Positions 1 through 4,870 of a stretch of 5,366 nt of DNA are shown in pieces. Source of the stretch: Patescibacteria group bacterium. GTDB lineage: Bacteria; Patescibacteriota; Microgenomatia; UBA10105. Numbering within the stretch: the stretch's first letter is position 1; each line of letters opens with the position of its first letter. The notes beneath the pieces were generated by a model that searched no databases, had not been told where the DNA came from, and saw only the letters and a program-made list of their open reading frames with translations. The stretch lies in the NCBI GenBank assembly GCA_003524845.1, contig DQGR01000091.1, positions 1 through 5,366 on the forward strand, read 5' to 3'. The position numbers were made by a program, and so were the translations under genes.

Positions 1-255
1 ACACTAAAAGCTTACACTGCCGAAACCTGTGAAGCTGCTCCCTCGATTTCACCGCAACCTTCAAATGTTCCCAGTCCGTCTCCCTTTGCCACAGGAGATT
101 TTGATCAGAGTGGACAAGTAAATGAAGTTGATGCAGAACTTCTTATTTCTAACTGGTTACTCTCAACCTGTACTACCTTCTCCTGTGACACCAACCAGGA
201 CTCCAAGAACAACTCACTGGACTTTGCCTGGGTCGTCAAAGAGTGGGGGAATTAA
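1..255 (+). CDS. C-terminal fragment of a secreted protein ending in a dockerin/EF-hand-like module (5' partial)
   Basis: The first forward frame is open from the window edge to a TAA at 253-255, giving 84 residues with no start codon in view, so the gene begins upstream. The first ~30 residues contain a Ser/Pro-rich linker (PSISPQPSNVPSPSP), typical of extracellular stalks. Two 12-residue calcium-loop-like motifs follow: D33-F-D35-Q-S-G-Q-V-N41-E-V-D44 and D63-T-N65-Q-D67-S-K-N-N71-S-L-D74. Each is followed by a hydrophobic helix (AELLISNWLL and FAWVVKEW). This duplicated DxDxxGxVNxxD arrangement is that of type I dockerin-like domains. In cellulosomes such domains bind cohesins. In other bacteria they often end surface proteins whose partner is unknown, and no cohesin is visible here. 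Cysteines C57 and C62 flank the spacer between the repeats. The enzymatic or adhesive part of the protein lies outside the window, so its overall function cannot be named. Confidence 0.8.
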   Translation, partial: TLKAYTAETCEAAPSISPQPSNVPSPSPFATGDFDQSGQVNEVDAELLISNWLLSTCTTFSCDTNQDSKNNSLDFAWVVKEWGN

Positions 256-291
256 AACTGCAGCTGCTTCGGCAAAGGAACGATTTCTGAC

Positions 292-320
292 TTGCAAAAC
301 TTAGCAATTATCAGTACTAT
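292..320 (+). promoter_or_regulatory. Putative sigma70-type promoter of the ftsEX-M23 operon
   Basis: TTGCAA (292-297) is separated by 17 bases from TACTAT (315-320), a plausible -35/-10 pair. Transcription would start near 327, giving a short leader that contains the strong AAAGGGGG Shine-Dalgarno at 334-341. A second -10-like hexamer, TATAAG, lies at 323-328. The pair sits in the 89-base gap after the dockerin-like gene and before the first gene of a five-gene run. That gap contains no convincing terminator, so read-through from upstream is also possible. Confidence 0.45.
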
Positions 321-344
321 TTTATAAGCGCATAAAGGGGGAAT

Positions 345-854
345 ATGGCAGAAACAGGAGTAAAAACCATGCAAAGCGAACTGAAAAAAACGGTTGCAAC
401 TGCACAAAAGTCAATTATCCATAATCTTGATGGAAAACCTATGAAGAAGCAAACAAAGTTAACCGCCAGTTTACCGCTCATAATTCTAGCCCTGGCGATT
501 GTTTTTTCCGGAGGAGTGACCGGATATGTACTGGCGCAGAATAAAGGTACGAAGACCGCAGTTAATGTCACCGGTGGCGGAACCACAGCTGAAGGCTTGC
601 CAAAAGTAGTGGGGGTGGTGAGTGCTAACTGTAAAGACACCGGCGAAGGTGATTTAAAAGAAAGTGGCACAGAAGACGGTGTTGGTTCACATCATCTGGA
701 ACGGCCTGGTGGAATCTCGCAAAATATTTATTTAGTTTCCTCAGTCGTGACTTTGGATGAATATGTCGGGAAAAAAGTGCGCGTGACTGGTGAAACATTT
801 GCATCTGAAAAAGCCGGCTGGTTTATGGATGTGTGCAAACTTGAAGTAATGTAA
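345..854 (+). CDS. Conserved bitopic membrane protein of unknown function, first gene of the ftsEX operon
   Basis: 169 residues. The ATG at 345 is preceded by a strong Shine-Dalgarno AAAGGGGG (334-341), which decides the start over the later in-frame ATGs at 369 and 441. A ~40-residue basic cytoplasmic head is followed by one membrane segment at about 41-65 (LPLIILALAIVFSGGVTGYV). A Gly/Thr-rich linker then leads to an extracytoplasmic domain of roughly 85 residues. The C-terminal part (HHLERPGG, then YLVSSVVTLDEYVGKKVRVTGE, broken here as YLVSSVV plus LDEYVGKKVRVTGE, ending AGWFMDVCKLEV) reads as alternating beta strands and resembles a small OB-like barrel by pattern only. Cys96 and Cys164 are both outside the membrane and could pair. 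Only 4 bases separate it from the next gene, so it is co-transcribed with the ftsEX cluster. A role near the envelope or division machinery is suggested by context alone. Confidence 0.75.
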   Translation: MAETGVKTMQSELKKTVATAQKSIIHNLDGKPMKKQTKLTASLPLIILALAIVFSGGVTGYVLAQNKGTKTAVNVTGGGTTAEGLPKVVGVVSANCKDTGEGDLKESGTEDGVGSHHLERPGGISQNIYLVSSVVTLDEYVGKKVRVTGETFASEKAGWFMDVCKLEVM

Positions 855-858
855 GCGT

Positions 859-1104
859 ATGCGAGTTTTCAAGCGGCTGTTCCAATGGGAAAAACAGGTA
901 GAACGCCGGCCGCGATCATATTTACTGCGGATTTTACTGGTCAGCTTTGTTAGTTTTATGCTGCTTGGTTTTCTGTTTTCCCGCGTGACCAGCATAAGTA
1001 GCGAACGGAATTTATCTCGTGCGCTTACTGAACTTGGTGTCCAGGAAGAAACTCGCATGGAAAGCAGGATCAATGAACTTGAGACCACGCGTATTAAAAA
1101 ATGA
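859..1104 (+). CDS. Small bitopic membrane protein upstream of ftsE, function unknown
   Basis: 81 residues. The gene starts 4 bases after the previous stop and has no clear Shine-Dalgarno of its own, so it probably relies on translational coupling. The N-terminal ~21 residues are strongly basic (MRVFKRLFQWEKQVERRPR), which by the positive-inside rule places them in the cytoplasm. One membrane segment covers about 22-40 (LLRILLVSFVSFMLLGFLF). The outer 40 residues are charged and helix-prone (SSERNLSRALTELG through ESRINELETTRIKK) and could form a short coiled coil. This layout resembles FtsL/DivIC/FtsB-type proteins, but the outer part is short and no family motif is recognisable. The call therefore stays at membrane protein of unknown function. 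Position and spacing (16 bases to ftsE) support it as a real gene of the operon. Confidence 0.65.
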   Translation: MRVFKRLFQWEKQVERRPRSYLLRILLVSFVSFMLLGFLFSRVTSISSERNLSRALTELGVQEETRMESRINELETTRIKK

Positions 1105-1120
1105 GAAAGGGTAGTACTGC

Positions 1121-1801
1121 ATGCTCATTTCGTTTACTGACGTATCAAAACGTTACAGCGCAAAATCAATTGCGCTGAGCGACATAAATTTTACCGTTGA
1201 AAGCGGCGAATTTCTGTTTCTGGTTGGGAACTCAGGCGCCGGCAAGACGACATTGCTACGCCTACTGATCCGGGATTTACTGCCTACAAGCGGAAAAATC
1301 CATATTGATTCACAGGATGTGACTCGACTCCCGCGCTCAAAAATTCCGGAGCTCAGGCAGAAAATCGGGATGATTTTTCAGGATTTTAAAATCCTCGCCG
1401 ATCGCACGGTGTATGAAAATGTCGCCATCGCACTGGAAATATTGGGCAAAGGAAAGCCGGAGATTGACCGCAAGGTGAAAGAAGTGGTAAAGCTCGTAAA
1501 TCTGGAAGATAAACTCTTTTTGTTTCCCACCCAACTTTCGGCCGGTGAACTGCAACGCGCTGCAATTGCCCGGGCAATTATCGGCGGACCAAAGGTGCTG
1601 CTTGCGGACGAGCCGACGGGCAACCTCGACCCGACCACTGCTTGGGAAATTCTAAAAATTATTAAAGAAATCAATCAGCTCGGGACCACCGTGATTATGG
1701 CTACCCACAACGCTGATGTTGTCAACAGCATGCAAAAACGGGTGATTGCGCTTGAAAAAGGCAAGCTCGTCAAAGACGAGAAAAAGGGGAAATATCGATG
1801 A
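1121..1801 (+). CDS. ftsE: Cell division ATP-binding protein FtsE
   Basis: 226 residues, the usual FtsE length. FtsE is the cytoplasmic ATPase of the FtsEX complex, which uses ATP hydrolysis to drive shape changes in FtsX and so control a peptidoglycan hydrolase outside the membrane. All ABC motifs are visible. Walker A is GNSGAGKTT (36-44), the Q-loop Gln87 is in IFQDFKIL, the signature is LSAGELQR (139-146), Walker B is VLLADEP (159-165), the D-loop is NLD (168-170) and the switch His196 is in ATHN. The FQDFKIL segment and the short size favour FtsE over LolD-type relatives, and the adjacent ftsX settles it. The signature has Ala at the third position instead of the common Gly (LSGGE). The start at 1121 has GAAAGGG at 1105-1111 about 9 bases upstream. 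The stop overlaps the ftsX start as ATGA, implying coupled synthesis of the two subunits. Confidence 0.96.
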   Translation: MLISFTDVSKRYSAKSIALSDINFTVESGEFLFLVGNSGAGKTTLLRLLIRDLLPTSGKIHIDSQDVTRLPRSKIPELRQKIGMIFQDFKILADRTVYENVAIALEILGKGKPEIDRKVKEVVKLVNLEDKLFLFPTQLSAGELQRAAIARAIIGGPKVLLADEPTGNLDPTTAWEILKIIKEINQLGTTVIMATHNADVVNSMQKRVIALEKGKLVKDEKKGKYR

Positions 1802-2664
1802 GTATCCGCCGAAACACCTGGAAACATATCCGCCGTTCGCCCTATCAGGCATTTGCCGCAATTTCAGTGATGACGCTGACGTTTCTCGTCGGCGGATTAT
1901 TTGTGCTTTTGTCCATCGGATCTTCAGTGGTCCTCAACTACTTTGAACAAAAACCGCAGATTACGGTGTTTTTTACTGACGAAAAGTCAGAAGAGGATAT
2001 TACCGCTCTTGAAGATACACTCAAAAATAACGAAAAAGTGGCCGCGGTTAAATATATTTCAAAGGATGAAGCGCTTGAGATTTATAAACAGCAATTTCAA
2101 AAAGACCCGTTGCTTCTGGAGATGGTTTCGGCGGATATTTTACCCGCTTCACTTGAGGTGAGCGCTGAAAAAATTGAGTATTTACGGGAGTTGGCTGACA
2201 GTCTGAAATCCGAGTCAGGGATTGAAGAAGTAGTGTACCAGCAGGAAGTGGTAGATTTACTGCTTGCCTGGACCAATACCATTCGTACACTCGGTATTCT
2301 ATTGGTAGTTTTCCTCGGGTTTGTGACGCTGTTTACCATAATTACCGTGATCAGCATGAAGATTGCGCTCAAGCGCAAAGAAATCGAAATTTTGCAGCTG
2401 GTTGGCGCATCGCCCTGGTATATTCGGGGACCATTCATTCTTGAAGGTGCCTTATACGGCATGATTGGCGCGCTCATTGGTTGGGCCGGGAACGTAGGCC
2501 TGCTTATATATAGTAGCCAATTTTTACAAACTCTTTTTGTCGGGATTCCGCTTTTCCCGGTCCCTAACTTATTTTACGCGGCGTTTTTGGGCGCACTGTT
2601 AAGTGTTGGCATGCTGCTCGGTGTTTTTGCGAGCTCGCTTGCGCTTCTTCGCTATTTGCGCTAA
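1798..2664 (+). CDS. ftsX: Cell division protein FtsX, membrane subunit of the FtsEX complex
   Basis: 288 residues, typical of FtsX. Topology read from the sequence: a short basic cytoplasmic N-terminus (SIRRNTWKHIRRSPYQ), TM1 at about 20-46, an extracytoplasmic domain at about 50-160, then TM2 (164-188), TM3 (about 212-236) and TM4 (about 258-285). The segment after TM2, KIALKRKEIEILQLVGASPW (188-207), is the classic FtsX/MacB-type motif that contacts the ATPase. The outer domain includes the expected EQKPQITVFF strand and a YISKDEALEIY stretch. In studied bacteria this domain binds the coiled coil of a hydrolase (EnvC, PcsB or CwlO). Here the hydrolase gene follows 19 bases downstream, so it is the probable partner. 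The ATG overlaps the ftsE stop by 4 bases. Confidence 0.95.
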   Translation: MSIRRNTWKHIRRSPYQAFAAISVMTLTFLVGGLFVLLSIGSSVVLNYFEQKPQITVFFTDEKSEEDITALEDTLKNNEKVAAVKYISKDEALEIYKQQFQKDPLLLEMVSADILPASLEVSAEKIEYLRELADSLKSESGIEEVVYQQEVVDLLLAWTNTIRTLGILLVVFLGFVTLFTIITVISMKIALKRKEIEILQLVGASPWYIRGPFILEGALYGMIGALIGWAGNVGLLIYSSQFLQTLFVGIPLFPVPNLFYAAFLGALLSVGMLLGVFASSLALLRYLR

Positions 2665-2683
2665 GGTGAAGGAAAGTTCACCT
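2664..2683 (+). promoter_or_regulatory. Hairpin holding the M23 gene ribosome binding site in its loop
   Basis: AGGTGAA (2664-2670) and TTCACCT (2677-2683) are perfect 7-base reverse complements around the 6-base loop GGAAAG (2671-2676). The stem begins at the last base of the ftsX stop codon and ends directly before the ATG at 2684. The Shine-Dalgarno-like GGAAAG is thus in the loop, and another candidate (AAGGTG) is in the left arm. Ribosomes finishing ftsX would melt this structure, so it could couple hydrolase translation to ftsX. The pairing is seen in the sequence; the regulatory role is inferred. Confidence 0.5.
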
Positions 2684-3856
2684 ATGAAAAAATTCCTCAT
2701 TATCACCGCGATTATCGTATTGGTATTAAATTCTGTTTTGCCGGTTGCGGCCCATCCCGGGCATGAGCACTTTGGGATTGGCGGCGAATTTGACGATATT
2801 GAGAACAAGATTGAAGATTTAAAACAAAAAATTACCGATGCCCAGACCAAAACTAAAACGCTCAACTCCGAGATAAAATCGATGGATAGTAACATCACGC
2901 TGCTTGAAAAAGAAGTGGTGACCACCGAAACAAAAATTGCCGAGCTCGGTGAACAGATCGAAGGGTTGACGCAAAAAATTGAAAAGCTTGAGATCACCCT
3001 TTCCAAACTTTCAGAACTTTTGCTCAACCGGATTGTGGCAGCCTACAAAGTTAACCGGATTTCCCATTTGACGTTACTGCTGTCTTCCAATGGAATTACG
3101 GATCTCGTCAACCGCGCCAAATACATTCAAATTGTCCAGGAACATGATCAAAAGGTGATGACTGACGTGCAAATTACCAAAGATACCTATAGCGAGCAAA
3201 AACAATTGCGGGAAGAGAAAAAGCAGGAACAGGAAAACTTGAAAGTGCAACTTGAAGCCCAGCAAAAGAAACTTGAGGAACAGAAGAAACAAAAACAGGC
3301 GCTGCTTGAACAAACCAAAAATGATGAATCCACCTACCAGAAAATGTTGCAACAAGCTTTGGCTGAAAAACAGGCAATTGAAGCAGCACTTGTCAGTGGG
3401 GTAAAAGAGGGTCCGGTTAAACAGGGTGATCCAATTGCTCTGGTTGGCAACAGCGGTTATCCGGGTTGTTCAACCGGCGCGCATTTGCACTTTGAAGTCC
3501 GGAAAGATAATCAGTGGGTTAATCCCGGGGGGTACCTCAAGTCACGAACAGTACAAGACGATCAGAATGGGGGAGGCTCGACCACCATTGGTTCGGGAAG
3601 TTGGGAATGGCCGCTCGAAGGCGATGTTCTGGTAACCCAGCACTACGGACAGACGCCCTATTCCTGGCGTTATGCCTATAGCGGCGGGATTCATACCGGC
3701 ATTGATATGTATTCACATACTTCAAGCGTGATCCGCGCTCCCAAAGATGGGACGCTTTACTCTTCCAAACAACAGTGCGGCGGGTCTTCGATTATTAACA
3801 TTAAATACATTGACCATGGTGATGGAGTGATTAGTTTTTATTTGCATGTCCAGTAA
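2684..3856 (+). CDS. Secreted coiled-coil M23 (LytM) peptidase with circularly permuted catalytic domain, likely FtsEX partner
   Basis: 390 residues from the ATG at 2684. The frame is open back to an ATG at 2603, but that start lies inside ftsX and would put 27 extra residues before a clear signal peptide (MKKFLIITAIIVLVLNSVLP, likely cut after VAA at 23). Residues ~36-118 and ~145-236 are long charged heptad-rich helices. Between them is the hinge seen in CwlO/PcsB/EnvC/RipC proteins (NRIVAAYKVNRISHLTLLLS, 115-134, then a NRAKYIQIV segment). The coiled coil is where FtsX binds in those systems. The catalytic part follows in an unusual order: residues 239-285 match the C-terminal half of an M23 domain (VKQGDPIALVGNSG, then HLHFEV with H267 and H269, then WVNPGGYL). 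Next is a Gly/Ser linker (about 286-305), and residues 306-390 match the N-terminal half (WEWPLEG, H337-T-G-I-D341, APKDGTL, then YLH with H388). The two zinc-ligand motifs and both catalytic-histidine motifs are intact, so activity is expected. Substrate would be peptidoglycan cross-bridges or stem peptides. Confidence 0.9.
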   Translation: MKKFLIITAIIVLVLNSVLPVAAHPGHEHFGIGGEFDDIENKIEDLKQKITDAQTKTKTLNSEIKSMDSNITLLEKEVVTTETKIAELGEQIEGLTQKIEKLEITLSKLSELLLNRIVAAYKVNRISHLTLLLSSNGITDLVNRAKYIQIVQEHDQKVMTDVQITKDTYSEQKQLREEKKQEQENLKVQLEAQQKKLEEQKKQKQALLEQTKNDESTYQKMLQQALAEKQAIEAALVSGVKEGPVKQGDPIALVGNSGYPGCSTGAHLHFEVRKDNQWVNPGGYLKSRTVQDDQNGGGSTTIGSGSWEWPLEGDVLVTQHYGQTPYSWRYAYSGGIHTGIDMYSHTSSVIRAPKDGTLYSSKQQCGGSSIINIKYIDHGDGVISFYLHVQ

Positions 3857-3870
3857 GAATTTGTTTACCG

Positions 3871-3987
3871 TGTCATTCCGAGCGAAGTCGACCCGCCTGC
3901 AACGCTTTGCATAGCAATGCGGGCAGGGGAATATAACTCATCAAAACAAGCAGAGTTAGTTTTATGTCCACTGCGGTCGGGATGACA
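3871..3987 (+). repeat. MITE-like structured inverted repeat, 117 bp, with two internal hairpins
   Basis: The left arm TGTCATTCCGAGCGAAGTCG+A (3871-3891) and the reverse complement of the right arm (3967-3987) agree at 17 of 21 positions, and one further T/G pair is allowed in RNA. Inside are two hairpins. One pairs CCTGC (3896-3900) with GCAGG (3923-3927), CGC (3903-3905) with GCG (3919-3921) and TTGC (3907-3910) with GCAA (3914-3917) around the loop ATA. The other pairs TAACTC (3934-3939) with GAGTTA (3953-3958). The whole would fold into a three-way junction as RNA or single-stranded DNA. There is no transposase ORF and no clear target duplication. The outer arms resemble the dispersed GTCATTCCGAGC-type intergenic repeats of many bacteria (from memory, not searched). 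It lies 14 bases after the M23 stop and its right arm overlaps the start of the next gene. Confidence 0.6.
3907..3937 (+). promoter_or_regulatory. Weak candidate promoter inside the repeat element
   Basis: TTGCAT (3907-3912) and TATAAC (3932-3937) are separated by 19 bases, longer than the usual 17. A start near 3944 would give a leader of about 20 bases before the ATG at 3964. If used, the mobile-like repeat would drive the lamin-tail-domain gene. The spacing makes this uncertain, and -35-like hexamers are common by chance. Confidence 0.2.
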
Positions 3988-4794
3988 AATAGACGCGTGC
4001 ATTCGTTTTTCGTTATTTTTGTTTTGTTTTTAACTCTTCCACTGTTTTTTATTTCTCACTCTTTTGCCCAAGTGGTAATCAATGAATTCAGTCCGTTTTC
4101 CGATCCAGAATGGGTAGAATTTTATAATGCGAGTGAAAGTGCAGAATATATTAAAGGCTACTATTTACAGGATAATAAAGGGCAAAAGAAATTACTCAGC
4201 GAATTAAACATCAGTAATATTCAGTACCCGTTTATCGATGGAGTTACGCCGTGGTTAAACAATACCGGCGACACAGTTAGCCTCTTTGATCCAAATGGGA
4301 CTCAGATAGATTCATTTTTATTTGACATTAATTATGGAAATGGTTTGACCTTTGGCCGCAATCCGGACAAAGACGGCAGTTTTCACTTACTGGAAAGTAG
4401 TAGTAAAGGCAGCAAAAATTCGGCTATTAAATCCAGTCCTGATCCGACACCAAACATCTCACCAACTTCCATGCCGAGTGTGAGCCCATCTGTTATGCCG
4501 AGTCCTGTCCCAACCAGTTCACCATCATCAAAACCAACTCCAAAAGCCTCTCCAAAGCGAAGTTCTCCTTCGCCACAGCCGAGTGAAGAAGTATTAGGGA
4601 CTATGGAGTTAGCTTCGCCAATTACGCAACTGACAACTCAACCTGCACCACCAGCTTCAGAAAGTTCTGCCCCGGTTGCCGCCGGAATAGTAGTAATTAT
4701 TATTGGAGGAACGATTTCCGGCGCCAGCGGGTACTGGGCATACCGATTACGAGTAAAAAACCGTGGATTAGTTACGAATGATAAAAAAGCTTAG
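3964..4794 (+). CDS. Secreted, membrane-anchored lamin-tail-domain (LTD) protein
   Basis: 276 residues from the ATG at 3964; an ATG at 3982 and a GTG at 3997 are equally open, and none has a good Shine-Dalgarno. The start at 3982 (MTNRRVHSFFVIF) gives the more normal signal peptide. Cleavage is likely after SHSFA (35 in the long numbering). The mature part opens with VVINEFSPFSDPEWVEFYN (37-55), the hallmark of the lamin-tail domain. NNTGDTVSLFDPNGTQIDSF (99-118) and a TFGRNPDKDGSFHL stretch complete this Ig-like beta domain at about 145. Residues ~158-206 form a Pro/Ser/Thr stalk. A hydrophobic segment at about 239-259 and a basic tail (RLRVKNRGLVTNDKKA) anchor the C-terminus in the membrane. 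The protein should display one LTD domain outside the cell. Bacterial LTD domains occur in surface proteins and next to nucleases, but their ligand here cannot be told. The stop codon lies in a terminator-like hairpin. Confidence 0.85.
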   Translation: MSTAVGMTNRRVHSFFVIFVLFLTLPLFFISHSFAQVVINEFSPFSDPEWVEFYNASESAEYIKGYYLQDNKGQKKLLSELNISNIQYPFIDGVTPWLNNTGDTVSLFDPNGTQIDSFLFDINYGNGLTFGRNPDKDGSFHLLESSSKGSKNSAIKSSPDPTPNISPTSMPSVSPSVMPSPVPTSSPSSKPTPKASPKRSSPSPQPSEEVLGTMELASPITQLTTQPAPPASESSAPVAAGIVVIIIGGTISGASGYWAYRLRVKNRGLVTNDKKA

Positions 4795-4815
4795 CTTTCA
4801 GAAAAGCTAAGCTTT
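4786..4815. terminator. Perfect 13-bp hairpin, probable bidirectional terminator
   Basis: AAAGCTTAGCTTT (4786-4798) and AAAGCTAAGCTTT (4803-4815) are perfect reverse complements around the 4-base loop CAGA. The TAG stop of the LTD gene (4792-4794) is in the left arm. The 3' side ends in only three T residues on the + strand. On the - strand the stem runs into six T residues (the complement of 4783-4788), so it would work better in that direction, although no - strand gene is evident. A competing pairing TTTCAG (4796-4801) with CTGAAA (4819-4824) is possible. Confidence 0.6.
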
Positions 4816-4833
4816 AAGCTGAAACCTCGAATG

Positions 4834-4863
4834 TTGTTAAAAATTAAGTCGTAACGATATAAT
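4834..4863 (+). promoter_or_regulatory. Strong sigma70-type promoter of the VanZ-like gene, possibly leaderless
   Basis: TTGTTA (4834-4839) is followed after 18 bases by a perfect TATAAT (4858-4863). The normal distance from the -10 box puts the transcription start at about 4870, one base before the ATG at 4871. There is no Shine-Dalgarno between the -10 box and the ATG (the bases are TAAACAG), consistent with a leaderless mRNA. The upstream hairpin at 4786-4815 separates this transcription unit from the preceding gene. Confidence 0.65.
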
Positions 4864-4870
4864 TAAACAG

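Noticed and set aside
256..291. Terminator after the dockerin-like gene
   Set aside because: Only a 3-bp TGC/GCA stem with a TTCG loop is visible and there is no T tract, too weak to call.
122..304. Forward ORF of 60 residues overlapping the first gene
   Set aside because: It is out of frame with the open dockerin-like frame that covers 1-255 and has low-complexity, family-less content; it is a shadow of that gene.
317..1088. Two reverse-strand ORFs (317-670 and 741-1088)
   Set aside because: They lie antisense to genes with clear membrane topology and good ribosome sites or operon spacing, and their translations show no coherent domain.
2603..2683. Upstream ATG at 2603 as the start of the M23 gene
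   Set aside because: It lies within ftsX and adds a Cys/Arg-rich stretch before an obvious signal peptide; the ATG at 2684 has a ribosome site and gives a normal secreted protein.
3398..3856. M23 protein as two truncated domains or a frameshifted pseudogene
   Set aside because: Each M23 motif occurs exactly once, the frame is uninterrupted, and the other frames after the stop at 3856 do not encode a continuing VxxG...HLHFE half; permutation explains the layout better.
3857..3870. Truncation of the M23 gene by insertion of the repeat at 3871
   Set aside because: The stop codon lies 14 bases before the repeat, so the repeat does not create the C-terminus, and the missing half is already present earlier in the protein.
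3871..3987. CRISPR repeat, tRNA, or a complete insertion sequence
   Set aside because: There is only one copy with no spacers, no tRNA-like conserved T-loop or acceptor end, and no transposase gene.
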